Of a DNA stretch of 60,490 bases, positions 25,726 to 34,207 are shown one piece after another. The notes beneath the pieces are model-generated. The model was not told the DNA's origin and ran no database searches. It was given only the letters and a program-made list of their open reading frames with translations. How positions within the stretch are numbered: the stretch's first letter is position 1; every line of letters begins with the position of its first letter. Source of the DNA: SKLM01 sp964421785. GTDB taxonomy: Bacteria > Chloroflexota > Anaerolineae > B4-G1. A program made the position numbers and the translations under genes. The stretch lies in the NCBI GenBank assembly GCA_964421785.1, contig CAYQZG010000006.1, positions 1-60,490 of the forward strand, written 5' to 3'.

Positions 25726-26905
25726 ATTCGAGGCATTGGACGGCAACGCGGCTGTCGCTACAGCGATGCGTCAGATCAACCCGGACGTGGTGGCGGCTTA
25801 CCCCATCACGCCTCAGACAGCCACGGTGCAGACCTTCTCCGAATTCGTCAACAATGGATTGGTCGACACGGAGTTCGTGACGGTGGAGAGCGAGCACAGC
25901 GCGATGAGCGCCTGCGTGGGCGCGTCGGCGGCCGGGGCGCGGGTGATGACCGCTACCGCCGCCAACGGGCTGGCGTTGATGTGGGAGATCGTCTATATTG
26001 CCGCATCCTCGCGCTTGCCCATCGTGATGAGCCTGGTCAACCGCGCACTCTCCGGGCCGATCAACATTCACCCCGACCACTCGGACGTGATGGGTATGCG
26101 AGACAGCGGTTGGATCATCCTCATGTCCGAGAACGGCCAGGAGGCCTACGACAACATCATCCAAGCGATACGCATCGGCGAGCATTCCGACGTGTTGCTC
26201 CCCGTTGCGGTCTGTCAGGACGGTTTCATCACCGGCCACGGTCTAGAACGCGTGGAGATCTATGATGATGCCGAGGTGCAGGACTTCATCGGCACGTACG
26301 ATCCTCAGTGGCCTCTGCTGGATCTGAATAACCCCAAGACCTACGGTCCGCTGGACTTCTATGACTACTACTACGAGCACAAGCGCCAGCAGATCGAGGG
26401 GATGGAGAACGCCAAGCCCGTGATCTTGGAGGTGGCCAAGGCGTTCAACGAGCGCTTTGACCGCGACTACGGCCTGTTCGAGGCCTATCGCCTGGACGAC
26501 GCTGACGTGGCGGTCATCGTGGCGAACTCCACGGCCGGTACGACGAAGACCGTCGTCGATCAACTACGGGAAGAGGGGCTCAAGGTCGGTATGCTGAAGA
26601 TTCGGCTCTTCCGGCCCTTCCCGGCCGAGGAGCTGGCAGAGGCCCTAAGCCATCTGGAGGCAGTGGCCGTGATGGATCGCTCTGTCTCCTTTGGCGCGAT
26701 GAACAACGCCGGTCCTCTCTATCTTGAGTTGTTGGCGGCGCTGGCGGCCCACGGTGTGGACGTACCTATGACGGACTACGTCTATGGGCTTGGCGGGCGC
26801 GACATCCTGCCCCGGGAGATCGAGCGGGTCTTCCGCGAGGCTCTCGATGTGGCGGAGACCGGCCAGGTGGAGCGCAACGTGACGTACTTGAGCGTGCGAG
26901 ATTGA
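25718..26905 (+). CDS. porA: 2-oxoacid:ferredoxin oxidoreductase alpha subunit
   Basis: A 395-residue alpha subunit. AAYPITPQTATVQTFSEFV and TVESEHSAMSACVGASAAG form the substrate- and thiamine-facing core, and TATAANGLALMWEIVYIA follows. ATG 25718 was chosen because AGGAGG lies 8 bases upstream and because family members begin near MSKFEALDGN. It overlaps porD. Pyruvate is the likely substrate, but sequence alone does not exclude other 2-oxoacids. Confidence 0.94.
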   Translation: MSKFEALDGNAAVATAMRQINPDVVAAYPITPQTATVQTFSEFVNNGLVDTEFVTVESEHSAMSACVGASAAGARVMTATAANGLALMWEIVYIAASSRLPIVMSLVNRALSGPINIHPDHSDVMGMRDSGWIILMSENGQEAYDNIIQAIRIGEHSDVLLPVAVCQDGFITGHGLERVEIYDDAEVQDFIGTYDPQWPLLDLNNPKTYGPLDFYDYYYEHKRQQIEGMENAKPVILEVAKAFNERFDRDYGLFEAYRLDDADVAVIVANSTAGTTKTVVDQLREEGLKVGMLKIRLFRPFPAEELAEALSHLEAVAVMDRSVSFGAMNNAGPLYLELLAALAAHGVDVPMTDYVYGLGGRDILPREIERVFREALDVAETGQVERNVTYLSVRD

Positions 26906-26915
26906 GGAGTCTACT

Positions 26916-27851
26916 ATGGCGACGAGATTAACACCTAAAGAGCTAGCAAAGAAACCGGAGCGCCTCGCACCTGGGCATCGACTTTGTGCTGGCTGCGGCG
27001 CTTCGATCATTGTGCGACAGCAGATGGCGGCGATTGACGATCCCGTGGTCCTGGCCAACGCCACGGGCTGCCTGGAGGTGGCCACCACCATCTATCCTTA
27101 CACGGCCTGGCGCGTACCCTGGATCCACAACGCGTTCGAGAACGCGGCCTCAACCATCAGCGGCGTCGAAGCGGCCTACCGATCCATGGTGCGACAGGGG
27201 AAGATCGAGGATGAGAACGTCAAGTTCATCGCCTATGGTGGTGACGGCGGGACGTACGATATCGGACTGCAGGCGCTCTCCGGTGCGGTCGAGCGCGGGC
27301 ACCAGTTCCTGTACGTCTGCTACGACAATGGGGCGTATATGAACACGGGCATCCAGCGCTCGAGTGCCACGCCCTTCGGCGCGCACACGACCACCTCGCC
27401 GGCCGGCGAGGTCATCCCGGGCAAGCAGCAGTTCCGCAAGGATCTGACTAAGATTATGGCGGCCCACGACATACCCTACGTGGCCCAGGCCGCGCCCAGC
27501 AAGTGGCGAGACCTGATGGAGAAGACGCGCAAGGCCGTGAACAGTGGCGGGCCAGCGTTTATGAACGTTCTCTCCTCCTGTAACCGGGGCTGGCGGCACG
27601 GTACGGACGAGACCATCGAAGTGACGCAGCTGGCGGTGGACACCTGCTACTGGCCACTCTACGAGGTTGAGAACGGTGAGTGGCACTTGAGCTACAAGCC
27701 GCGAGAGAAGCTGCCGGTGGAGAGGTGGCTGGAGCGACAGGGTCGATTCCGCCACCTGTTCAAGCCACAGAACCGACACTTGATAGGCAGGATGCAGGTG
27801 GAGGTTTACCGGCGCTGGGAGGAGTTGCTGGAACGCTGCGGCGAGGCCTAG
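26916..27851 (+). CDS. porB: 2-oxoacid:ferredoxin oxidoreductase beta subunit
   Basis: A 311-residue thiamine-diphosphate-binding subunit. CAGCG and the Cys in NATGCLEVATT are candidate cluster ligands. The ThDP motif begins GGDGGTYDIGLQ and continues with a YDNGAYMNTGIQ segment. The N-terminal part matches the beta subunit of four-subunit POR. It is the last gene of the operon: a strong terminator begins 41 bases after the stop. Confidence 0.94.
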   Translation: MATRLTPKELAKKPERLAPGHRLCAGCGASIIVRQQMAAIDDPVVLANATGCLEVATTIYPYTAWRVPWIHNAFENAASTISGVEAAYRSMVRQGKIEDENVKFIAYGGDGGTYDIGLQALSGAVERGHQFLYVCYDNGAYMNTGIQRSSATPFGAHTTTSPAGEVIPGKQQFRKDLTKIMAAHDIPYVAQAAPSKWRDLMEKTRKAVNSGGPAFMNVLSSCNRGWRHGTDETIEVTQLAVDTCYWPLYEVENGEWHLSYKPREKLPVERWLERQGRFRHLFKPQNRHLIGRMQVEVYRRWEELLERCGEA

Positions 27852-27892
27852 CAGCCATGTGACTGCGTCAACACATTGTTGCGTTTTCATCG

Positions 27893-27926
27893 CCCCGTGG
27901 CATCCAGGCCACGGGGTGCTTTTCTT
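27893..27926 (+). terminator. Intrinsic terminator of porGDAB
   Basis: A 9-bp stem CCCCGTGGC/GCCACGGGG (27893-27901 with 27908-27916), a 6-base loop, then TGCTTTTCTT. Confidence 0.85.
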
Positions 27927-27980
27927 GCCCACGACGTCCTGCGTCACACAATGACCAGATATCAGTCCTTTGAGGTCGAG

Positions 27981-29333
27981 ATGTCGGCTCGTCTGTCTAT
28001 GCGCCGCATCCTGAGCACTTGGTGGCCGCTGGCCCTAAGCTGGCTCCTGATGGCCGCCGAGGGGCCCTCACTGAGCGCCATCGCAGCCCGGCTGCCCAAT
28101 CCAGAGATCAACCTGGCCGCCTTCGGTGGGTTGGTCTACCCTTTGTCGCTCATCATCGAGGCCCCAATCATCATGCTTCTCTCTGCCTCGACCGCGTTAA
28201 GCAAGGATTGGGATTCCTATCGGAAGCTTAAGCGCTTCACGATGCTGATGGGAGCGATCTTGACCGCCCTTCACGTGTTGGTCGCGTTCACCCCGCTTTA
28301 TGACATCGTGGTCGTCCGGCTGATCCGTCCCCCGGCGGAGATCGTCGAGCCGGCGCGTATGGGACTGATGATTATGGTTCCGTGGTCCTGGGCCATCGGC
28401 TATCGGCGCTTCAAGCAGGGAGTCCTGATCCGTTTCGGTCACTCGCGAGCGGTCGGCCTGGGCACGCTGGTGCGGCTTGGCGCGGATGGGGTCGTGCTGG
28501 CGGTGGGCTATCTGGTCGGAACGATTCCCGGCACCGTGGTCGCTGCGACGGCGCTGGCTGTGGGCGTCACGAGTGAGGCGGTCTACGCCGGGCTACGTGC
28601 CCAGCGTGTGATCGAGGATGAACTCAAGGAAGCACCGCCCGTCGAGGATCCGCTCACGCTGCGCTCCTTCGTCGATTTCTACACGCCCTTGGCGATGACG
28701 TCCCTGCTTCGGCTGCTGGCTGAGCCATTGAGCAGTGCGGCCTTGAGCCGCATGCCGAGGGCTCTGGACTCGCTGGCGGTCTGGTCAATCGTCACTGGGT
28801 TCGTCTTTCTGCTGCGAAGCTTCGGGATGGCCTACAGCGAGGTAGTCATCGCCCTGCTGGATGAACTCCGCTCGTCACGAGTTTTGCGTCGTTTTATGGT
28901 CATCTTGACCGGCACGGTGACTGCCATGTTGTTGGCTGTGGTGGTGACGCCGCTGGCGATGATCTGGTTCGAGCGCATCACGGGCCTGCGTACCGAGCTG
29001 GCCGTATTTTCCCATCGGGCGCTCTGGGTCGCGTTGCTCATGCCTGGCATAAACGTGCTGCAGAGCTGGTACCAGGGGCTTCTGGTGCACAGTCGCCGCA
29101 CGCGAGGCATCACCGAAGCTGTGGCGATCTACTTGGTCGTCAGCAGCGCGCTCCTCCTAGGAGGTGTCATGTGGCATCGTATCGCCGGGCTCTACGTGGC
29201 TTTGACAGCGATCAGCATGGGGAGAGCGATCCAGACTGTCTGGCTCTGGTACCGCAGCCGGCCGGCTATGAAGAGCGTGGAGCGACGCGACGAGGGCGCC
29301 GCCACACTTCAGGCGGCCGATATCTGTGCGTGA
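27981..29333 (+). CDS. Polytopic membrane transporter, MATE/ANKH-like
   Basis: About 450 residues with some 12 hydrophobic segments arranged in two halves, as in the MOP (MATE-like) superfamily. WWPLALSWLLMA at the start and the region GINVLQSWYQGLLVHSRRT recall bacterial relatives of ANKH, which moves pyrophosphate, ATP or citrate in animals; this link is weak. ATG 27981 has GAGG five bases upstream; ATG 27951 is an in-frame alternative without a clear ribosome-binding site. It stands alone after the por terminator and its substrate is unknown. Confidence 0.6.
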   Translation: MSARLSMRRILSTWWPLALSWLLMAAEGPSLSAIAARLPNPEINLAAFGGLVYPLSLIIEAPIIMLLSASTALSKDWDSYRKLKRFTMLMGAILTALHVLVAFTPLYDIVVVRLIRPPAEIVEPARMGLMIMVPWSWAIGYRRFKQGVLIRFGHSRAVGLGTLVRLGADGVVLAVGYLVGTIPGTVVAATALAVGVTSEAVYAGLRAQRVIEDELKEAPPVEDPLTLRSFVDFYTPLAMTSLLRLLAEPLSSAALSRMPRALDSLAVWSIVTGFVFLLRSFGMAYSEVVIALLDELRSSRVLRRFMVILTGTVTAMLLAVVVTPLAMIWFERITGLRTELAVFSHRALWVALLMPGINVLQSWYQGLLVHSRRTRGITEAVAIYLVVSSALLLGGVMWHRIAGLYVALTAISMGRAIQTVWLWYRSRPAMKSVERRDEGAATLQAADICA

Positions 29334-29403
29334 TGAGGGTTCTGTCGAGTCGGTCGTTCTGACAGCCGTTGAATGGTCTCCGCCCGATTGAGATGTCTCT
29401 AAT

Positions 29404-29643
29404 CTACTTGCCGTAACGCTCGTAGATCTCGCACCTTACCGGGCAGGAGCAGATATGGGAGTACCCGAAGGTGATGTCGTAGGGACAGTAGCTCTGCGCT
29501 GTCCTTTCCACGAAGAGCACGTCGTTGACGTGATCCCGGGCGGGGCAGATAATGTCTTCATCGCTGGATAGACAGGCGAAACCTCGCCAGCACTTTTCGG
29601 TTCTTTGACAGGTCTCCGCAGATACCTCGAACATCACTTCCAA
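29404..29643 (-). CDS. Small cysteine-rich protein, possible metal or Fe-S binder
   Basis: A 79-residue protein not recognised. It has eight cysteines, including TCQRTEKCWRGFAC, IICPARD, SYCPYD and HICSCPVRC near the end. This spacing suggests Fe-S or zinc binding. The start is a TTG at 29643 with AGGAGGG a few bases before it on the minus strand; GTG or ATG codons two and three triplets later are alternatives. The strong ribosome-binding site and Cys pattern support a real gene. A TATACT box on the minus strand lies about 80 bases upstream. It lies between the convergent transporter gene (27981) and the divergent deoR gene. Confidence 0.6.
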   Translation of the reverse strand: MEVMFEVSAETCQRTEKCWRGFACLSSDEDIICPARDHVNDVLFVERTAQSYCPYDITFGYSHICSCPVRCEIYERYGK

Positions 29644-29754
29644 CGTCCCTCCTCATCTCCACACAGTACCTTGTTTCTTTCCCCGATGCGTTGAGTCCCT
29701 CCTGGGCTCTTGGCTACAGTATACCATGAGCGGAATGGTTTGTATGTAGTAGAT

Positions 29755-29807
29755 GTTAGATGCTTTTGTGGCGTGTGTTAGATACTTTTTGTGGCACATG
29801 TTAGATT
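29755..29807. repeat. Three TGTTAGAT repeats between divergent genes
   Basis: TGTTAGAT occurs at 29755, 29777 and 29800. Each of the first two is followed by a CTTTT(T)GTGGC element, giving 22- to 23-bp units. It lies in the 348-base gap between the Cys-rich gene (minus) and the deoR gene (plus) and is a candidate operator. Apart from this and the promoter at 29956, the gap holds only AT-rich sequence. Confidence 0.6.
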
Positions 29808-29955
29808 TTCTCTTTGGCCCTGGCTTGACGTAGCCGAGAGGCGGTCAAAGCTCTCTCCTTTGTAGCTTCACATGCCCCATTCGTGGACTTATGACAGTTC
29901 ATGATTAGAAATGATGGAATGCTATTGAAAACGTGCAAAAACCTACGATTTGCTA

Positions 29956-29984
29956 TTGACAAACAGTCCAGAATGTGATAGACT
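29956..29984 (+). promoter_or_regulatory. Promoter of the DeoR-family gene
   Basis: TTGACA at 29956-29961, a 17-bp spacer and TAGACT at 29979-29984. The start of transcription should fall close to the GTG at 29992, giving a leaderless message. A dyad ATGAGC-AA-GCTCAT at 29996-30009 overlaps the first codons and may be an operator. Confidence 0.75.
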
Positions 29985-29991
29985 AGGTAGC

Positions 29992-30792
29992 GTGAATGAG
30001 CAAGCTCATCCCAAGCTGACGGTTGAAAGACGCGACGCCATGGCGGATCTGGTGGTGCGGAGAGGGTCTGCCAGGGTGTCAGAGCTGGCGGAGCGGTTCA
30101 ACGTCAGTCATGCGACAGTCCGGCGTGACTTGGAGACGCTGGAGGATCGCGGGACGGTGAAGCGGGTCCACGGTGGTGCTGTGGCGGCCAGCAGGGATGA
30201 GGGAGCCTCACATGCATCCTCCACGTCTTCGTCTCAGGCGCCATCTCCCTCCCCATCCGAAGAGGCTGCGCGGATCGGCCAAGCTGTGGCGGAGATGATC
30301 GAGGAGGGCGAGACGATCTTCCTGGGGCCAGGGGCCCTCCCTCTTGAAGTTGCACGGAGACTGAAGGGTCGCCCCTGGGTCACAGTAGTCACCAACGGGC
30401 TCGAGGTCGCTCACTGGCTGGCAAAGCATACAAAGCATCGTCTGATCATCACAGGAGGTCAGATTGAGGACCACGATCTGGCTTTGGTGGGGCAGTTGGC
30501 CCGCGATGCGCTTTCAAGCTTGCGAGCTGATCGAGTGATCCTGGAGTTGGGCGGTGTCAGCGCCGTTGAGGGATTGACTCAGGACAGTCTTCCTCAAGCG
30601 GAGATTGCGCAGATATTGATGGGGGTCGGTTCGAAGATCGTCATCGTGGTGTCTCCGGAGCGAGTGGGACGCGTCGCGGCGGCGCGGGTGGCGCCGGTCA
30701 CCAGCGCAGATGTCGTTGTCACGGCCCGAGAGGCTCCTTCGGCGTATTTGTGGGATCTGAGTGAAGTAGGCGTAGAAATTGTTCTGGCATAG
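29992..30792 (+). CDS. DeoR-family transcriptional regulator
   Basis: A 266-residue regulator. The N-terminal winged helix has the family pattern ARVSELAERFNVSHATVRRD, then LETLEDRGTVKRVHGGAV. A Ser/Pro-rich linker (about 75-95) leads to the DeoR-type sensor domain with ISOCOT-like features, for example LGPGALPLEVARRL and VVTNGLEVA. Such sensors bind phosphorylated sugars. GTG 29992 was chosen since the promoter lies directly upstream and a start at ATG 30040 would cut the first helix. The 40-base gap to the next gene suggests co-transcription with an ABC ATPase. Confidence 0.88.
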   Translation: MNEQAHPKLTVERRDAMADLVVRRGSARVSELAERFNVSHATVRRDLETLEDRGTVKRVHGGAVAASRDEGASHASSTSSSQAPSPSPSEEAARIGQAVAEMIEEGETIFLGPGALPLEVARRLKGRPWVTVVTNGLEVAHWLAKHTKHRLIITGGQIEDHDLALVGQLARDALSSLRADRVILELGGVSAVEGLTQDSLPQAEIAQILMGVGSKIVIVVSPERVGRVAAARVAPVTSADVVVTAREAPSAYLWDLSEVGVEIVLA

Positions 30793-30832
30793 TGATATCT
30801 AGGATAAGCAATAGGAGAAAGGAGCAGATCAA

Positions 30833-31933
30833 ATGGCAAGTGTAACTTATACGCACGTGACAAAGCGGTTCGGCGACGTCGTGGCGGTCAACGATCTCGA
30901 CATCTTCATTGAGGACAAGGAGTTCTTGGTCTTCGTCGGTCCCTCAGGATGTGGGAAATCGACCAGCTTGCGGCTGTTGGCCGGCCTGGATGAGATCTCC
31001 GAGGGCGAGATATTGATCGGCGATCGTGTGGTCAATGACGTGCCGCCCAAGGATCGGGATATTGCGATGGTGTTCCAGTCCTACGCGCTATATCCACATA
31101 TGAACGTGTACGACAATATGGCCTTTGGCCTGAAGCTACGCGGGACCCCGAAGCAGGAGATCCAGCAGCGGGTGGAGAAGGCTGCGGACATCTTGGGCAT
31201 CCATAACCTGCTGGATCGGAAGCCGAAGCAGCTCTCCGGTGGTCAGCGACAGCGCGTGGCGGTGGGCCGCGCCATCGTTCGAGAGCCGAACGTCTTCCTG
31301 ATGGACGAGCCGCTATCCAACCTCGACGCAAAGCTGCGCGTCCAGGCTCGTGCCGAGATCAGCAAGCTCCATCAGCGTCTGGAGACGACCTTCATCTACG
31401 TCACCCACGACCAGGTCGAGGCGATGACGATGGGCACTCGTATCGCTGTGCTCAACGACGGCCTCCTGCAGCAGATCGACACGCCGCAGAACCTTTACGA
31501 CTATCCGTCCAACATCTTCGTGGCAGGCTTCATTGGAAGCCCGGCGATGAATTTCTTCGACGGTGAGCTGATCCAGCGGGACGGCAAGATCGCTGTGGAA
31601 ACCAGTAAGTTCGCGCTGGACATTCCTGAGGATCGGGAGGACGTATACCGACAGCACCTGGGCAAGGAGATTGTCCTCGGCGTGCGCCCGGAGAATATCC
31701 ACGATCCCGATTTCGCTCCTCCGGATATTTCTGCGCAATTGGTGGACGCCAAGGTGGACGTGACCGAGCTGATGGGTGATGAGGTCGTGGTCTACCTCAA
31801 TAAGGAAGGCGTCGAGTTCCTGGGTCGCTTTGATCCCCGGACGGATGCCAAAGTGGGCAATACGATCAGCGCAGCCTTCAATATGGACCGCATGCATATC
31901 TTTGACAAGGTGACGGAGGAAGCGATTCGGTAA
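30833..31933 (+). CDS. Sugar-type ABC transporter ATPase (UgpC/MalK family), orphan
   Basis: A 366-residue ATPase of the carbohydrate-uptake group that shares one ATPase among many permeases. Motifs are canonical: GPSGCGKST, the Q-loop FQSYALYPHM, LSGGQRQRVA, LMDEPLSNLDA and VTHDQ. The C-terminal third is the OB-type regulatory domain (GVRPENIHDPDF). No binding protein or permease is nearby, so it is probably a general ATPase, as in MsmK systems. GGAGAAAGGAG precedes the start. The upstream DeoR regulator may respond to imported sugars. Confidence 0.92.
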   Translation: MASVTYTHVTKRFGDVVAVNDLDIFIEDKEFLVFVGPSGCGKSTSLRLLAGLDEISEGEILIGDRVVNDVPPKDRDIAMVFQSYALYPHMNVYDNMAFGLKLRGTPKQEIQQRVEKAADILGIHNLLDRKPKQLSGGQRQRVAVGRAIVREPNVFLMDEPLSNLDAKLRVQARAEISKLHQRLETTFIYVTHDQVEAMTMGTRIAVLNDGLLQQIDTPQNLYDYPSNIFVAGFIGSPAMNFFDGELIQRDGKIAVETSKFALDIPEDREDVYRQHLGKEIVLGVRPENIHDPDFAPPDISAQLVDAKVDVTELMGDEVVVYLNKEGVEFLGRFDPRTDAKVGNTISAAFNMDRMHIFDKVTEEAIR

Positions 31934-31942
31934 CTGATCAGC

Positions 31943-32095
31943 CATAGGCCGCGGAGCTACCATAGGCCGCGNNNNNNNNNNNNNNNNNNNNNNNNNNNNN
32001 NNNNNNNNNNNNNNNNNNNNNNNNNNNNNNNNNNNNNNNNNNNNNNNNNNNNNNNNNNNNNNNNNNNNNNNAGCTACCATAGGCCGCGGAGCTAC
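31943..32095. repeat. Tandem 18-bp repeat array broken by a 100-N gap
   Basis: Units CATAGGCCGCGGAGCTAC are complete at 31943-31960 and 32078-32095, with partial units at 31961-31971 and 32072-32077 on either side of the gap. The reverse complement starts GTAGCTCCGCGGC, the core of repeats seen at four other places in the window (47354, 49470, 49487 and 49540). The true copy number is hidden by the gap. Confidence 0.85.
31972..32071. other. Assembly gap of 100 N
   Basis: Exactly 100 N, the usual scaffolding placeholder. It interrupts a tandem repeat, so the real length is unknown. Confidence 0.98.
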
Positions 32096-32483
32096 CAAGC
32101 CCTGCCCGTTGTGGTGGCGACTTCGGCCGTTAGCTGGTTCTGTCGATAAGATCGAGGGGAAACCTGACAGGTCTGCTGTAGCTATAGGTTGGCAAGCCGG
32201 TTCTGTAGGCGATGTCCCAACCAAAGGTGAGCTACTCGTAGGCCTGCCAGGTTTTCGAGCGCTTGGCGACAAGACGGTTGGGCGCGGGCAGGGCGGCTTT
32301 CGTCTTTGCTAGGGTATCGGAACGGGCCGTGAGGACGGCGATGGCGGTCTTCCGGTCGACGCAGCAAGTATGGCGAAAGCTTCAACAGCGCTGGATCCCC
32401 TGGATCCAGCGTCCACTCGCAAGGGGTGTATGTGTGAATCGTTGTTTATGGCGTGATGGAGACACGTCTGCAAAGGAGCGACA
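32096..32483 (+). other. Gene-free stretch with a perfect hairpin before the apgM gene
   Basis: No gene is seen in these 388 bases. CGCTGGATCC (32389-32398) and GGATCCAGCG (32402-32411) form a perfect 10-bp stem with a 3-base loop, 73 bases before the phosphoglycerate mutase start. There is no T tract, so it is more likely an RNA structure or protein site than a terminator. Confidence 0.5.
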
Positions 32484-33710
32484 ATGGCTGACTTGGAATT
32501 GATGCGTAGCTTGGCGCTTGATGAAGAGACGAAGATTGTTATGATCGTGCTGGATGGACTGGGTGGATTGCCGATGATACCCGAGGGACGTACAGAGCTG
32601 GAGGCGGCACGGACGCCCAATCTTGATGCGCTAGCTGCCCGCTCGATCTGCGGCATGAGCACCGCCGTGGCCCCTGGAATCACCCCGGGCAGCGGACCTG
32701 GTCATCTGAGCTTGTTTGGCTACGATCCGATTGAGTGTTTGGTCAAACGTGGCGTGCTTTCGGCGCTGGGTATTGGCTTCGACCTGCAGCCTGGGGACGT
32801 CGCGGCACGGGGCAACTTCTGCAGCGTCGATCCCGCGTCGGGCGTGATCACGGATCGACGCGCAGGACGAATCGGATCTGACTTGGGCACGCGGCTTTGT
32901 GAGAGGCTCAGCGGCCTCCAAATGCCGGAGTTGGAGCAGATCTTCGTCAAGCCGGTGAAGGAGTACCGTTTCACGCTGATCCTACGAGGGAAAGGCCTGG
33001 AGGACGGCCTGACCGGCACGGATCCCCAGGAGACAGGCGTGCCGCCGCTGCCGGTCAAGCCGACGCGGCCAGAGGCGGAGGAGACGGCCGACCTCATCAA
33101 CAGATGGCTGGGCGAGGCGCGCGCGATGTTGGCTGCCGATGCCGAGGAGAACGGTCATCCGGCCAACAGCTGCAACCTGCGTGGCATTGCTAAGGAACCG
33201 GGTCTGCCGAAGATGCCCGAGCTCTACAAGATTCGCTGCGGCGCAATCGCTACGTACCCGATGTATCGCGGCGTGGCCAAACTGGCAGGTATGCATGTCC
33301 TGCCGACCGGGGATACGATCGAGGATGAAGTCGAGACGCTCAAGAAGCATTGGGCTGACTACGATTTCTTCTTCTTTCACGTGAAGAAGATCGATAGCCG
33401 TGGTGAGGATGGCGACTTCGATGCCAAGATGGCCGTGATTGAGCACTTCGATGAGGTCTTGCCGGAGATTCTGGAGCTGGAACCGGACGTCGTGCTCGTC
33501 ACCGGCGATCACTCGACCCCGGCGCTCTGGAAGGCGCACAGCTGGCACGAGCTACCGGTGCTTCTCTGGTCGAGGTACATCCGTCGTGACGGGGTTGTGA
33601 CGTTTGGGGAGCGGCCGTGCATGGCGGGCGGTCTGGGGCACATCTACCACGTGGATCTGATGCCTCTGATGATGGCTAATGCCGGTCGACTGATCAAATA
33701 CGGCGCGTGA
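32484..33710 (+). CDS. apgM: Cofactor-independent phosphoglycerate mutase, archaeal type
   Basis: A 408-residue ApgM of the alkaline-phosphatase superfamily, interconverting 3- and 2-phosphoglycerate with two divalent metals. IVLDGLGG near residue 22 binds metal. The catalytic Ser is in TPGSGPGHLSLFGYDP. The late motifs FFFHVKKIDSRGEDGD, TGDHSTP and AHSWHELPV supply the other ligands. AAAGGAGCGACA precedes ATG 32484. The archaeal type is common in anaerobic and thermophilic bacteria. Confidence 0.95.
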   Translation: MADLELMRSLALDEETKIVMIVLDGLGGLPMIPEGRTELEAARTPNLDALAARSICGMSTAVAPGITPGSGPGHLSLFGYDPIECLVKRGVLSALGIGFDLQPGDVAARGNFCSVDPASGVITDRRAGRIGSDLGTRLCERLSGLQMPELEQIFVKPVKEYRFTLILRGKGLEDGLTGTDPQETGVPPLPVKPTRPEAEETADLINRWLGEARAMLAADAEENGHPANSCNLRGIAKEPGLPKMPELYKIRCGAIATYPMYRGVAKLAGMHVLPTGDTIEDEVETLKKHWADYDFFFFHVKKIDSRGEDGDFDAKMAVIEHFDEVLPEILELEPDVVLVTGDHSTPALWKAHSWHELPVLLWSRYIRRDGVVTFGERPCMAGGLGHIYHVDLMPLMMANAGRLIKYGA

Positions 33711-33867
33711 TCGAGGGACGTGTAGGGTGGGGATTTCGTCTGGATAGTACGTAGGTGGGTGCCTTTTCGTCCTCAGCTGCTCAGGCCGGTAGCGGTCTGG
33801 GCGGCTGTTTTCTGGGAGAGGAACGGCTGAAGCCGTTGCTCCGAGATCGACAGCTTGTCGGTGGTAT

Positions 33868-34061
33868 CTGAATCACTGAAGCACTGAGTGACTGATTACA
33901 CTGAACGGCCCCCGCGCTTCAGTGCTCTCAGTCGTTTCATTGAATCAGTGGTACGACCTTCTCACGCCCCCCCGATGTAAATCACTGAACGACTGAATGG
34001 ATGATTGCACTGAAGGGCCATTAGTAGGTTCAGACATCTCATTGGATCGGTGGTTTGACGA
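33868..34061. repeat. Imperfect direct repeat pair of about 85 bp
   Basis: Two related copies, 33868-33957 and 33976-34061. Each begins AATCACTGAA and contains GACTGA-like and CACTGAA blocks, GGCC and TCATTGRATCRGTGG before TACGAC or TTTGAC. They hold many CACTGA/TCAGTG inverted pairs, so each copy could fold. The 33711-34112 stretch otherwise shows no gene. Confidence 0.65.
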
Positions 34062-34112
34062 CGGACAAGCGGGCGGCGGGCCGAGTCCCCCTACGTCGCG
34101 GGTCATCCTCTG

Positions 34113-34141
34113 TTGACAGCAGCAGGGAGTTCTGCTATAGT
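34113..34141 (+). promoter_or_regulatory. Promoter of rsmG
   Basis: TTGACA at 34113-34118, a 17-bp spacer and TATAGT at 34136-34141. Transcription would begin near 34148, which rules out the open frame that extends back to 34055. Confidence 0.8.
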
Positions 34142-34207
34142 CACGAGCAAGCTTGGATCAGCGTGAAGGGGATGATGACCGATCGGCGTCGATCAGGAGA
34201 CCGAGAT

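Noticed and set aside
31943..32095. Possible CRISPR array at the N gap
   Set aside because: The 18-bp units follow each other without spacers, and no cas genes are present; it is a simple tandem repeat.
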